Shown here: positions 47,166 through 57,710 of the stretch, piece by piece | How positions within the stretch are numbered: the first letter of the stretch is position 1 | Layout: each line of letters opens with the position of its first letter | DNA from: Circinella umbellata | Lineage: Eukaryota > Mucoromycota > Mucoromycetes > Mucorales > Lichtheimiaceae | Assembly: GCA_025093555.1 (NCBI GenBank) | Contig: JAIWNF010000022.1 | Span: forward strand, 62,001-126,000 | Reading direction: 5' to 3' | DNA length: 64,000 nt | The notes under the pieces: generated by a model | The model's database searches: none | Told to the model about the DNA's origin: nothing | The model's input: the letters and a program-made list of their open reading frames with translations, nothing else | Translations under genes and position numbers: made by a program

Positions 47166-49120
47166 AATTATCATTACTTCTTTTTTCTTTTAATACCTAC
47201 ATATATTTGTAATAAAAAAAACATGTAAATTTTTTGTTTCCCTACATTTCAAAACATTATTTAATAGGAAAATCATTGTAAATGGGGATGATATACTGTA
47301 TTTCTTTTTTTTTTGTGCCGTTCAGTAATGTTTTGAAATGAAAAGCTTTAATAGGATAATAATAGATCTATTCTTTTTTTATTTTTGGCTTTACAATATA
47401 TAAAAGCACTGAAAAACAGATTTTCGGAAATGGACTCATAAAATATAGAACATATTTTTTTTTGTTCTCTATCTAATGTTCCGGACTGCTCCTATAATAT
47501 CTAACAAAACAAATAAAGACCTATGGAGGTCTAGCACTTAACTGTATACATAATAACACAACTTCATTTTCTTTAAAAGCGCAAAGAAAAAAAAAGATCG
47601 AAGAGAACCTTCATGGCACACTGCTTTTTTTTTCTCTGAATTGTTTGTGGTAATAAGAATTAGTTTTGCTTTGGCCCTAGCAATTGGGGAAAACATAACA
47701 TTGGATGTATTGCTTATCCAAACCAGTTAACTTTATATATATTTCTATAGACCTAATCCATATTTAAAATTGGTATTGCATGGTACTACACCCACTATCT
47801 CTCACTACAAAAAGTACTTGAAAAAGATGGTAATGTTGTTCTTTAGATTCTTTTCAGTCAAGCTATTTTCTTTATATTTTATAATTTTTTTATTTATACG
47901 TAGTTAGCTATTAAACATCATTTATATATACCTATTGATACAAAAAATCTTTGATCCAGCTGTCGTTATTTTTCTTGTAGTGGTATGTATTGGTTGTGGT
48001 ACGTATGTATGTAGTACCAAATTTAAATCGAAGTTAATGTTTTTATTGGTGACGGGTTAACAATCACAAATAATCAATAAAGCTGCATAATAACGAAACA
48101 ACCTTTTAGAGGTTAACTCTCACTCAAATAAAAAAAATAACAGGTAAAAACAAAAATGTTTATTACGTACATATGATCGAAAGCAATTTTCAGAGGATTG
48201 CACACCGAAAGATAGTTATCGGCTCACTGTGATAATGTTGGATATTGTTTGAAAATGATTATCACAATCCCCCGAAAGAGTTTATTATCGAATAAACAAC
48301 AAAAATGGCATTCGTCGTAACTAATCTATTTATAAATAAAATTCAATTGAAAACAAAAAGTTATCACTTCGTCATATCGACCTTATCTTGAATATGTTAA
48401 TCGTTCAGCTGCCTGCACAAATGTTGTGGTTTTTTCGATATACTGTATGTAGAAAATAAGATAATACAATTATGAAAAAGAAATACTCTGCAGAAATAAA
48501 ATATGCATACGTATACAGTAATTCTCAGTATCGTTTAGATACCTGTGTGGCATTTCAAAAGTTTACATTATGCAGTGCAGAGAAGAAAAAGTACTTCATT
48601 TTCAAACTTTAATACTAAAACTATGGTAATGTCAATACAAAATTTTTATGATTATTATTAATATACTAATTTAAATTGTTATGTACGTATTGGCACTTTT
48701 GGAATTTTCAACGATTCTATATCATATACAAATTGCCAGGATAAACTTGATGAAAAAGCATAATTTACATACGTAGAATAAAAAACGAGAGGGAAAAAGA
48801 AATAGGTAGATCGTCGTTTTGTATATTTATTTTACTAAACAAACTCCTCACACAATGTTTATATGTAATAGATACCTTTTAGAAAATTCCAGCTGCACAA
48901 CGGCAAACAGATCTCACACGGAGATGGATCTGCATCGTGCATCACAAAAAACGTTATTTTGGAAAGTATACGTATCTTTATTACTATACCTAGCGAGAGG
49001 GATTGCAGCTCCCTTTTATTTAATTTTTGGTTATAAAATTGGTGACCTTCATTCCGTTTCCTTTTTTTTCATTTTTTTTTCGATTACTACTTTTCACATC
49101 CAGACCTCTTTACATCAATA
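47166..49120. other. Intergenic, no gene seen
   Basis: AT-rich; an open frame from 48819 partly overlaps the leader of the next gene but shows no recognisable protein. No repeat shared with the rest of the window was noticed. Confidence 0.5.
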
Positions 49121-49450
49121 ATGATTCAAGTCTCATTGACGGGTTTCGCTTTTATCTTGCTTATATTTATTCTTTCTTATACGCACGCTGCTCCTATAAT
49201 GAGCGTAGAGAAAAGGTAGATATTTATGTAAAATGCAATGGGCAACGTCCAGATATGCTAGATAAATTCAAAACAAATCCAAGAAAAAGAAATGCTCTTC
49301 TAAAATTATAAGTTTTTTTATTATTTGCTATTATTTAGACATGATACTAACAACGGGTATGATCCATGTATCTCTGAGGCCATTGGTACCAGCCTTAGAT
49401 ACCATCAACATGTCGACCAAACGTCAACGCCAGATCAAGAAACAAATTAA
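49121..49450 (+). CDS. Predicted small secreted protein
   Basis: Two exons, 49121-49215 and 49339-49450, joined at GAAAAG/GTAGAT...TATTTAG in phase; 68 residues. The first exon encodes a textbook signal peptide (hydrophobic core GFAFILLIFILSY, then THA|AP as a likely cleavage site), followed by MSVEKR, a dibasic Lys-Arg that could be cut by a Kex2-type protease. The remaining ~38 residues are polar with a single cysteine and end in QETN. I do not recognise the family. Lack of cysteine pairs argues against a defensin-like fold. Without splicing the frame stops directly after EKR. Confidence 0.5.
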
Positions 49451-49664
49451 AAATTAAGCAAGGAGGGTTACATAAATGTCGTTATCTTGAAGAATAGTAC
49501 GTAACAATATTACGTAATATAATAAAAACCATAGCGCTAGGTATATACTGTATGTTTTTATAATTTAAAGTACGTATTTGTATACGTAAAATATTAATAT
49601 ATACCATATCATTCGTTTCCCAACTCGGATAACAGTAGATATTTTAAATATGTTAAGAGAATAA

Positions 49665-50960
49665 TCTTTTAGACAACAAATGTACATCAATATTTATATA
49701 CAATTTTATTATAAGAGTTGTTATTTAAATCAGACTGTTGAGATCATTTTGTACCATTTAAAAAAGACATGATGTGCATCTATTAAATACACAATGGCTA
49801 AAATGTTTCGGGTGTCATCATTTTAATCAACTACTCCTACTACTACTCCTACTACTACTTCTCTTCATTCGTCCCCTTGTGCTTTTGTCTCAGCCATACA
49901 TATAAAAAAATGATATAAAGAAGAAAAGTTGAGGACGTGTCAAAGGTACCAAAACCATTCGTGCTGAGGACATGGTTAAAGTGGCCAATGAGCTCGCGGT
50001 CGCTCTGACACAATCAGGTGGAACTCACTGAAGACGGTCAGAGTTGCGCTGATTAAAGTAAAAAAAAAAGTTCGACATGAAGTTAAAGTAGGATTAAATG
50101 AATCACAAAGGATCAAGTAATCAGTACACGGTATATTGGAAATGAGGTAAACAAAATACATAACCCATGTCGATGTGTAGACGCCACTATCGATGACTGC
50201 GACGCTCCAATGATAATACCTCTATATCAAAGAAGTCTACATGTCAAGGTAGGATTTTCCACACAAAAGAAAGAAGAGACAAAAAAGCACAAAGAAAAAG
50301 AAAAAGAAAAACAAGGAACTTTTGCTTTTTAATATTGGGGGAACCGGGAATCGAACCACCAGTTTTTTTTTTTTTTTGGTGGTATGATCTCTTCGGAACC
50401 TGCTCTGAACCTGCTACCATGGCCACGTAAAAAAAAAAAAAAGATACATAATGTAAAATAATATTGTTGTTTCCATGACGATGAATCTTTACAATCTAAT
50501 TCTCCTTTGACGCGAAACGTTTCAAGACATCTGAATTGTATTTTTTTTCTTTGAATGAATGAGTAAAATTTTTATTATTTTCTATGGCTCCTGGTTTTTT
50601 TTTTTTGGTGATAGTACCCAGGTCAACATTTTTTTTTGATCGATCATTGCTACCCGTGATAAAAATTTCAATGTGGACCATTCCTATTTTAGTATTGTTG
50701 GGTAAATATATGAAAAAAGCGGGAAAAGTCATTTCATAAAAGCATTACCATTACCATAGATTCTTGAATAAAAAAAGATAGAAAACTTTCAAATAATGTA
50801 TCTTACAAGTGATTTCTTTTTTTTAACACCAAGAGAAGATAATAGTACGCAACATAAAAGTATATCTTTTTCTTTTTAATTCCTTTGATCGTATTGATAC
50901 GTAAAAGTAATTTCTTTGGATTTTTTGAGTAAGGATCACTTGATGATTGTGTAACGTAAA
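49665..50960. repeat. Left arm of giant inverted repeat (foldback-type element)
   Basis: Reverse complement of 50968-58025 once the gypsy insertion is removed; arms are ~1.3 kb with almost no loop. The outer and middle parts (49665-50760) are nearly identical to the other arm, while the inner ~200 bp are clearly diverged. It holds the unoccupied version of the gypsy target site (ATGGTTAAAGTGGCCAATG at 49972-49990). No transposase is encoded. Confidence 0.93.
50337..50424 (-). repeat. tRNA-like relic with Pol III B-box (left arm copy)
   Basis: On the minus strand it contains GGTTCGATTCCCGGTTCCCC, a perfect-looking B-box with acceptor-like 3' end, preceded by TAGCAGGTTCAGAGC, which loosely resembles an A-box. 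A run of about 15 A interrupts it and the stems do not fold as an intact tRNA. It is better read as a tRNA- or SINE-derived fragment inside the foldback element. Confidence 0.3.
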
Positions 50961-51512
50961 AACCCACTCTCTATTGTTTGCACTGTATTCGCATTGACAT
51001 AAGAATGTTAGCCACGAGCGATTTGAAGTATGGTAGTCTTTTCAAAAAAAATAATACTTTTATCAATACGATCCACGTAAAATATGAATTTTTTATGTAG
51101 TCTATCAATCTCCTTTTGGTGTTAAAAAAATAGAAATCATTCCTAGGATACATTACTTGAAAGTTTTCTATCAAGAATCTATGGTAATAGTAATGCTTTT
51201 ATGAAATGACTTTTCCCGCTTTTTTCATATATTTACCCAACAATACTAAAATAGGAATGGTCCACATTGAAATTTTTATCACGGGTAGCAATGATCGATC
51301 AAAAAAAAATGTTGACCTGGGTACTATCACCAAAAAAAAAAAACCAGGAGCCATAGAAAATAATAAAAATTTTACTCATTCATTCAAAGAAAAAAAATAC
51401 AATTCAGATGTCTTGAAACGTTTCGCGTCAAAGGAGAATTAGATTGTAAAGATTCATCGTCATGGAAACAACAATATTATTTTACATTATGTATCTTTTT
51501 TTTTTTTTTACG

Positions 51513-51601
51513 TGGCCATGGTAGCAGGTTCAGAGCAGGTTCCGAAGAGATCATACCACCAAAAAAAAAAAAAAACTGGTGGTTCGATTCCCGGTTCCCC
51601 C
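51513..51601 (+). repeat. tRNA-like relic with Pol III B-box (right arm copy)
   Basis: Mirror copy of 50337-50424 in the other arm: same B-box GGTTCGATTCC and poly-A interruption. Confidence 0.3.
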
Positions 51602-51959
51602 AATATTAAAAAGCAAAAGTTCCTTGTTTTTCTTTTTCTTTTTCTTTGTGCTTTTTTGTCTCTTCTTTCTTTTGTGTGGAAAATCCTACCTTGACATGTA
51701 GACTTCTTTGATATAGAGGTATTATCATTGGAGCGTCGCAGTCATCGATAGTGGCGTCTACACATCGACATGGGTTATGTATTTTGTTTACCTCATTTCC
51801 AATATACCGTGTACTGATTACTTGATCCTTTGTGATTCATTTAATCCTACTTTAACTTCATGTCGAACTTTTTTTTTTACTTTAATCAGCGCAACTCTGA
51901 CCATCTTCAGTGAGTTTCTCCTGGTTGTGTCAGAGCGACCGCGAGCTCATTGGCCACTT

Positions 51960-52293
51960 TGTCGTAGCCTAAAAACAATGTCATTATCCTTTCCTTTTTT
52001 GAATCGTGTCACACTACGCATTATAATTATGAGTCAACTTCCTGTTGCCATTCTAGTAATCATCACAGACAGTATATACTTTACTTCAATGACTCACATT
52101 TTATACCTCTGCTTGTAATTACATGTCATCCACATTATATACGTTATTATCATTATTAGAAAACATATAAATAGTCCTTACTCATAAAATAATAAACCGG
52201 TATCTTTTGAATTATATTTGTTATTCTTTATTATCATTTGTTATATTCTATTACTATTGGCTAAGGTATTGATCCGCCCAATTTAATACGACA
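51960..52293 (+). repeat. 5' LTR of gypsy element
   Basis: 334 bp, TG...CA ends. Contains CATATAAATAG (TATA box, about 52166-52176) and AATAATAAACC (poly(A)-type signal, about 52189-52199). Confidence 0.95.
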
Positions 52294-52295
52294 AC

Positions 52296-52310
52296 TGGTA
52301 GCGACAGAGG
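52296..52310 (+). other. Primer-binding site of gypsy element
   Basis: TGGTAGCGACAGAGG begins two bases after the LTR. TGGTAGC followed by AGAGG resembles the complement of the 3' end of initiator Met-tRNA (ending GCTACCA), the usual primer class; exact tRNA match not tested. Confidence 0.6.
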
Positions 52311-52313
52311 TTT

Positions 52314-53872
52314 ATGTCTGATAACAAGAATCCATACAAGAATCCTAATTTCCAAAACTATCGTACAAACCCTATTGATCAATTAATCGACGAAGACGAA
52401 GAAAATTTTACTACAACAAAACAAGAAATCACTTTTGACCCTCGGTTCCCAACAATGAATGAAGAGTTAGCAAAACAAAATGCATTGATTATGCAGGCTT
52501 TACAAACATTATTAGAACAACAAAAAATGGATAAACTGCAAGAAGATAAATCAAAACAAGAGCCTAATTTTAGTTTCCGCGCGCGTGTGCGTGAACCTGA
52601 CACATACCATGGTGATCGCAATTTGGATGCCGCAATTGGTTGGATACGCTCGGTGGAATGTTACCTAGAAATGGTGGAATTGGAACAAACTCGTTGGATT
52701 GACTATACTGCTACCTTATTTCGGGAAGAGGCTGATACGTGGTGGCGCCAACAAGAATTGTTACATGCGAATGATGACTGGGTGGACTTCAAGAAACGAT
52801 TTTTGGCGAATTTTAGTCCTCCTAATCATCGCCAATTGGCTCGTGATCGTTTGGCAGCATTGGTCCAAACTGGTACTGTGGGAGACTATGTAACTCAATT
52901 CCAAGCATCTTGGTCATCCGTACCTACGATGGGAGAAGAAGAAGCTTTGGACCGTTTTCAACATGGCCTGCATCCTCAAATCCGATTACAAGTCATGACT
53001 CGTTTTCCTGAAACACCAGATGTAGCTATGAATTTGGCATTAGCAGTAGAAGCTGCCCAGCAACGTAGTCAAACTATTTTAGGCGAAGCTTCTCGTTTTC
53101 CTCCCCAATCGCAACAACCAATGCAACATCAGTTGACCCCCGAATATTTACGTACCTCTGGTGTTGCCCCAATGGACCTGGATGCTATTCATACAAGAGG
53201 ACCAAGACAGTGGCGTTCGTCTGGTCGTGATAGTTCCAATTGGCGTTCACAAGGCAATCAACGCGGAAGTAATGATTATGACAAAGAATGCTATAATTGC
53301 GGTGGTGTTGGTCATATTGCTCGTACTTGTTCTTCTCCTCGCCGATCTGCTAATCAAGGCCGTTACATTAACCAACAAGGTCGTTGTTGTATCCAACACA
53401 TATTATTCATAAAGATAATTATTTGTCATTCTAATTATTAAAGTATAGCGTATCTTTAATTATGCTTTGCTGACATTCGTGTATTTCCCTATTTGGACCA
53501 TGATTTATAAGAGCACAGAAGTCCGTCTTCTATAATGATATAAGGTTACAGCTGCGTAGATATATCATATCGTCAACCGCTCAAAGTCTAATCTTAATAT
53601 CATTAATCTTATATTCATAATTCACACGGCCATGACAAATATAAATCTTACGTATACACATATCAATATATCCCACTGATAATAAGATTCATATAAATAG
53701 AGATAATATTTTATTTTAATAAACTTCAGTTCAATTATTGTTCTTTTGGGTCTCGTTGACTTATTTACGTCTCTTTTATTTTATTATATTTGATTGATAT
53801 AACAGTCGTCAAAGTCAAGGTCATGGTCAAGGCCGCTGGTTTCAGGGAAAAGGTCAAGCGCGTCGGGATTAA
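52314..53872 (+). pseudogene. gag: gag of gypsy element, interrupted by solo LTR
   Basis: The frame opens at ATG 52314 and encodes a retrotransposon Gag core (RVREPDTYHGDRNLDAAIGW, WWRQQELL, FLANFSPPN, and a DRFQHGLHPQIR block) and a CCHC zinc knuckle CYNCGGVGHIARTC (C-X2-C-X4-H-X4-C) near 53290-53331. At 53385 the frame enters an inserted 420-bp LTR and stops at 53439-53441. The final Gln/Gly/Arg-rich residues of gag resume at 53810 and end at the TAA 53870-53872. The product as it stands is truncated just after the zinc knuckle and may still bind RNA. Confidence 0.9.
53385..53804 (+). mobile_element. Nested solo LTR of a different retrotransposon
   Basis: 420 bp beginning TGTTGTATCC and ending GATATAACA (TGTT/AACA inverted ends), flanked by a perfect 5-bp duplication GTCGT (53380-53384 and 53805-53809). 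Has TATAAATAGAG at about 53692-53702 and AATAAAC near 53719. No internal domain remains, so the parent element has recombined down to one LTR. Confidence 0.92.
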
Positions 53873-53919
53873 AAGGAGTTCCTTCGCGCACAATTCCATC
53901 CTTTAACCAATCCATTAAT

Positions 53920-56900
53920 ATGGTCCAGCCTGTTTCGTCCACGGTGCCCGAAGGCGACTTGATTAATTTATTAGATGATCATAATGCAGAATCGTTGGTG
54001 TTACAACAAACTTTGGAAGAAGATAGAAAATATTTTGATTCATTAGTATCAATAAAAGAAACTGATTTGCCACTGTATTTAATGTTGTGTAATGGCTGCT
54101 CTGTGAATGTTATGGTGGATTCGGGTGCAAGTGGGTGTTATGTAGCTCCACGGATTGCTGCTGGTTTATCAACTCGCTTGGTCCCAAATCGTGAAGTGGA
54201 AACGGCTGGTGGTCATGTATTGGCGATCAATCAACAAGTTACTCTTCCATTAGACGCACAAGGTTATAAACACCAAACTGATGCTTACATCCTTGACACC
54301 AAGTTCGATATAATCTTAGGGCGCGATTGGCTCAAGCAAGTTCAACCGATACCCGATTGGGATCTAGATACATGGAAAATTAGCAAGGATGGTCAAGATT
54401 ATACCCTTCGTCCTCTTCATACTCGTCAAGTTCCTGAATTAGCTTACCTCATTTCACATCGTCAAGTTCAGCGTTTGGAACGCCGCAAGAGGATTGACGA
54501 TATGTTTGTTTGTTATGTCCATCCTAATAATAACAATGATGGTATTGCTTTGACTCACGATGGTGAAAAACTGATGGCGGAATTTCCTGATGTCTTTCAA
54601 GACACATTACCCAGGTTACCACCAGATCGCAGAATCGAACATGTAATTGATACGGGTGATACTGCTCCTATCTCTCGCCCACCATACAAAATGAGTCCCT
54701 TGGAATTAGATGAATTGAAAAGGCAGTTGAAAGAGTTGTTGGATCTACGTCTTATTCGTCCGAGTTCGTCGCCATGGGGAGCTCCCGTTTTATTTGTTCG
54801 CAAGGCAGGCGATCCATCATCTGGAACACCACCGGCATTGAGACTCTGTATCGATTATAGGGCGACCAATCGTGTGACTAAAAGGATTGACGTGCCACTC
54901 CCACGTATTGACGAGTGTCTGGAACGTCTTCATGGTATGAAATACTTCTCGAAACTTGATTTGAAGTCAGGATATCACCAGCTTAAGATCCGGGAAGAAG
55001 ACATTGAAAAAACAGCATTCAACACACGTTATGGTTCCTTTGAATGGTTAGTGTTGGGTTTTGGTCTGAAGAACTCGCCGTCTGTTTTTCAAAAATGGAT
55101 GAACAAGGTCCTTGGTGATTGTCTCGATAAGTTTGCTATGGTGTATCTCGATGATATCTTGATTATGAGCCCAACTCGTGAAGATCATGAACGTCACGTC
55201 CGAGAAGTATTGCGTCGTTTCCAGGAAAACAAGATTGTTGCTAATAAAAAGAAGTGCGAATTTTTCAAGACCGAGTTGGACTTTGTTGGGTATCAAGTTA
55301 CTGCTGCTGGTATTCTACCTTCAAAAAAAAAGGTGAAGGCGATTCAAGACTGGCCCATTTGTAAAAATGTTCAAGAGGTTCGTCAATTTATTGGTCTGGC
55401 ATCACATTTCCATCGGTGGATTCGTGGCTTCTCGTCGTTAAGTTCTGTTTTGACTGATTTAACAAAAGGAACAGGAATAAAGAAAAGAAGTATTGCGTGG
55501 ATGCCAGCGTGCCAAGCCGCTTTTGATGAAATCAAGACCCACCTGTGTGACGCTCCTATTTTAGTTGCTCCCAATCCAGAAGAACCCTATATTATTGAGG
55601 TTGACTCGTCAGATTTTGCTGTTGGTGGCGTTTTGCTACAAAAGGGGTCAGATGGTCATCTTCATCCATTGGCATATGAGTCCAAAAAGTTATCCTCTGC
55701 TGAACGAAACTATCCTGCTCAAGAACGAGAATTGTTGGCGATTCTACATGCTTTACGCACTTGGCGCTGTTTTGTGGATGGTCGTCGTTACACAGTTTTT
55801 TCTGACCACCACCCACTTAAATATTTTCGCACCCAAACCAAGCCTACTCCACGTTTAACCCGATGGATTGCCGAATTAGAATTATATGATCCGGATATTC
55901 AATATAAACCTGGTCGTGATAATCATGTTCCCGATCTATTATCAAGAAGAGATGGTTCTGCTTGTATCACTCAAGAAAAATCCATGGAGCCTGAGTTTTT
56001 ATATGCTGTTCAATCCATTCAAGAATCAGATTGGCCTATGTTTTATGCATTGGATGAAGACAAATGGCCTCCTATGTACAAAGATCTCTTGAGTAAACAT
56101 AAAGACAAATTTGTGGTTCGGGATCAACAAGTTTTTTGTTTGATGAAAAATGGTAACCAGATTCAAGAAGTCCGTTTTGTTTTATTTGCTCGTCGTGCGG
56201 ATCTGGTTCAAGATTTTCACAAGTCAGTTGGTCATGCTGGTAATCTTACTGTTTTTGACCTCATGCGCAACCGCTGGTGGTGGCCGGATATGCGTTCTGA
56301 TATTCAAGGTTGGTTAGCTGCTTGTCCTCTATGCCAACTTGCTGCTAATGCTGATCGTAAGGTCCACCATGCGCCTATGAAGCCATTGACGGTCCCTCCT
56401 GCTTTCTCTCGTTGGCATTTGGATTTTGTCGGTGAACTACCCACAACGGTTAATGGTAATCGCTGGCTCCTTGTTGCTGTTGATTACGCCACTAATTGGA
56501 CCATTGCTCGTGCTGTCCCAGACGCCACCGGTGAAGCTATTGCAAACTTCATTTACGAAGAAATTGTGTTGCCTTTCTCTTGCCCCCATGAAATTTTGAC
56601 TGATCGAAGAGCCAACTTTATGTCCAAAGTCTTAAATCTCTATTTGGGTCGTCTGCAAGTGAATCATTTACTTACTAGTGCCTTTCACGCAAGAACAAAT
56701 TCCAAAGTTGAACGTACCAATGGTATTTTAAAACAAATGCTACGTAAATTTGCACATGGTGAAATCCATCGTTGGGATCAATTTGTTCAACCTGCCGTTT
56801 TTGCTTGTCGAGTACGTAAGCATCGTACTCATGGTTACAGCCCCTATTTCTTGGTTTATGGTGTTGATCCCAAACTACCTGGTGATATCCTACCTCCATT

Positions 56901-57384
56901 CCTCCAAGTCAAAGAACAAGAACCGCAAGAATCAGCCGTCGCAAAAGGTCGTGCTCGCGAGGTTCGTCATTTACGTCAAGCTTGTATGCTGGCTGAACAA
57001 AAGTTAACTGCTAATGCTGCAAAAGATAAAGCCAAATGGGATGCCATACTCAAACCACAAAAATTTTCTGTTGGCGATCACGTCCTTATGCGCCATGAAA
57101 ACAGGCTAAGTCTTGAATATAACTGGAAAGGCCCCTTCCAAGTAATTGCTGTCAATCTGGATACTGATGTATATCAGTTGCAAGATTTATATGGCCAGCT
57201 CTATCGTTCCTGGGTTCATACCGATCGCCTCCGCCCAATTCATGTTAATTCGACTGTGCCTACCTCTCCATGGTTCCATCCTACTGCTGTCCGTGCTGCT
57301 GCCCGTGCTGAATTGAAAGCTGGTGGTCATATTGCTATGTTGTCCGAGGACGTACAACCATCTGGGGAGGGGGTATTGTCGTAG
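53920..57384 (+). CDS. pol: gypsy Pol polyprotein (protease, RT, RNase H, integrase)
   Basis: 1154 residues without a stop. Protease active site VDSGASG at 66-72. Reverse transcriptase with LDLKSGYHQLKI and catalytic YLDD at 409-412. RNase H with EVDSSDFAVGGVLLQ and the ERNYPAQERELLAI helix, then SDHHPLKYF. Integrase with HHCC zinc finger (H767, H772, C802, C805) and a DD35E core (D835, D895, E931), followed by a GPY/F-like module ending in SWVHTDRLRPI. The frame is -1 relative to gag and is open upstream of the gag stop, so expression could be by frameshift or by internal initiation at this ATG; no clear slippery heptamer is seen. It ends 8 nt inside the 3' LTR. Confidence 0.96.
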   Translation: MVQPVSSTVPEGDLINLLDDHNAESLVLQQTLEEDRKYFDSLVSIKETDLPLYLMLCNGCSVNVMVDSGASGCYVAPRIAAGLSTRLVPNREVETAGGHVLAINQQVTLPLDAQGYKHQTDAYILDTKFDIILGRDWLKQVQPIPDWDLDTWKISKDGQDYTLRPLHTRQVPELAYLISHRQVQRLERRKRIDDMFVCYVHPNNNNDGIALTHDGEKLMAEFPDVFQDTLPRLPPDRRIEHVIDTGDTAPISRPPYKMSPLELDELKRQLKELLDLRLIRPSSSPWGAPVLFVRKAGDPSSGTPPALRLCIDYRATNRVTKRIDVPLPRIDECLERLHGMKYFSKLDLKSGYHQLKIREEDIEKTAFNTRYGSFEWLVLGFGLKNSPSVFQKWMNKVLGDCLDKFAMVYLDDILIMSPTREDHERHVREVLRRFQENKIVANKKKCEFFKTELDFVGYQVTAAGILPSKKKVKAIQDWPICKNVQEVRQFIGLASHFHRWIRGFSSLSSVLTDLTKGTGIKKRSIAWMPACQAAFDEIKTHLCDAPILVAPNPEEPYIIEVDSSDFAVGGVLLQKGSDGHLHPLAYESKKLSSAERNYPAQERELLAILHALRTWRCFVDGRRYTVFSDHHPLKYFRTQTKPTPRLTRWIAELELYDPDIQYKPGRDNHVPDLLSRRDGSACITQEKSMEPEFLYAVQSIQESDWPMFYALDEDKWPPMYKDLLSKHKDKFVVRDQQVFCLMKNGNQIQEVRFVLFARRADLVQDFHKSVGHAGNLTVFDLMRNRWWWPDMRSDIQGWLAACPLCQLAANADRKVHHAPMKPLTVPPAFSRWHLDFVGELPTTVNGNRWLLVAVDYATNWTIARAVPDATGEAIANFIYEEIVLPFSCPHEILTDRRANFMSKVLNLYLGRLQVNHLLTSAFHARTNSKVERTNGILKQMLRKFAHGEIHRWDQFVQPAVFACRVRKHRTHGYSPYFLVYGVDPKLPGDILPPFLQVKEQEPQESAVAKGRAREVRHLRQACMLAEQKLTANAAKDKAKWDAILKPQKFSVGDHVLMRHENRLSLEYNWKGPFQVIAVNLDTDVYQLQDLYGQLYRSWVHTDRLRPIHVNSTVPTSPWFHPTAVRAAARAELKAGGHIAMLSEDVQPSGEGVLS
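57361..57376 (+). other. Polypurine tract of gypsy element
   Basis: TGGGGAGGGGGTAT lies directly before the 3' LTR, the position used to prime plus-strand DNA. Confidence 0.75.
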
Positions 57385-57710
57385 CCTAAAAACAATGTCA
57401 TTATCCTTTCCTTTTTTGAATCGTGTCACACTACGCATTATAATTATGAGTCAACTTCCTGTTGCCATTCTAGTAATCATCACAGACAGTATATACTTTA
57501 CTTCAATGACTCACATTTTATACCTCTGCTTGTAATTACATGTCATCCACATTATATACGTTATTATCATTATTAGAAAACATATAAATAGTCCTTACTC
57601 ATAAAATAATAAACCGGTATCTTTTGAATTATATTTGTTATTCTTTATTATCATTTGTTATATTCTATTACTATTGGCTAAGGTATTGATCCGCCCAATT
57701 TAATACGACA
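57377..57710 (+). repeat. 3' LTR of gypsy element
   Basis: 334 bp; by eye no difference from the 5' LTR. Confidence 0.95.

Larger units (their letters stand above)
51960..57710 (+). mobile_element. Ty3/gypsy LTR retrotransposon, recent insertion
   Basis: 5.75-kb element with two 334-bp LTRs that look identical, starting TGTCGTA and ending TACGACA. It is flanked by a 4-bp target duplication ACTT (51956-51959 and 57711-57714). The empty site CCACTTTAACC is preserved in the opposite palindrome arm. Internal order is PBS, gag, protease, RT, RNase H, integrase, polypurine tract, which is the gypsy order. The identical LTRs mean a young insertion. Gag carries a nested solo LTR, so this copy is defective in gag but keeps a full-length pol frame. 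Confidence 0.96.

Noticed and set aside
50337..51601. Functional tRNA gene
   Set aside because: B-box is good but the T-stem and acceptor stem do not pair and a poly-A run splits the sequence; called a relic instead.
49976..52118. Mirrored open frames in the palindrome as genes
   Set aside because: They are symmetric because of the inverted duplication and contain no protein motif.
53866..53880. Classic -1 slippery heptamer between gag and pol
   Set aside because: The local sequence does not match X-XXY-YYZ; mechanism left open.
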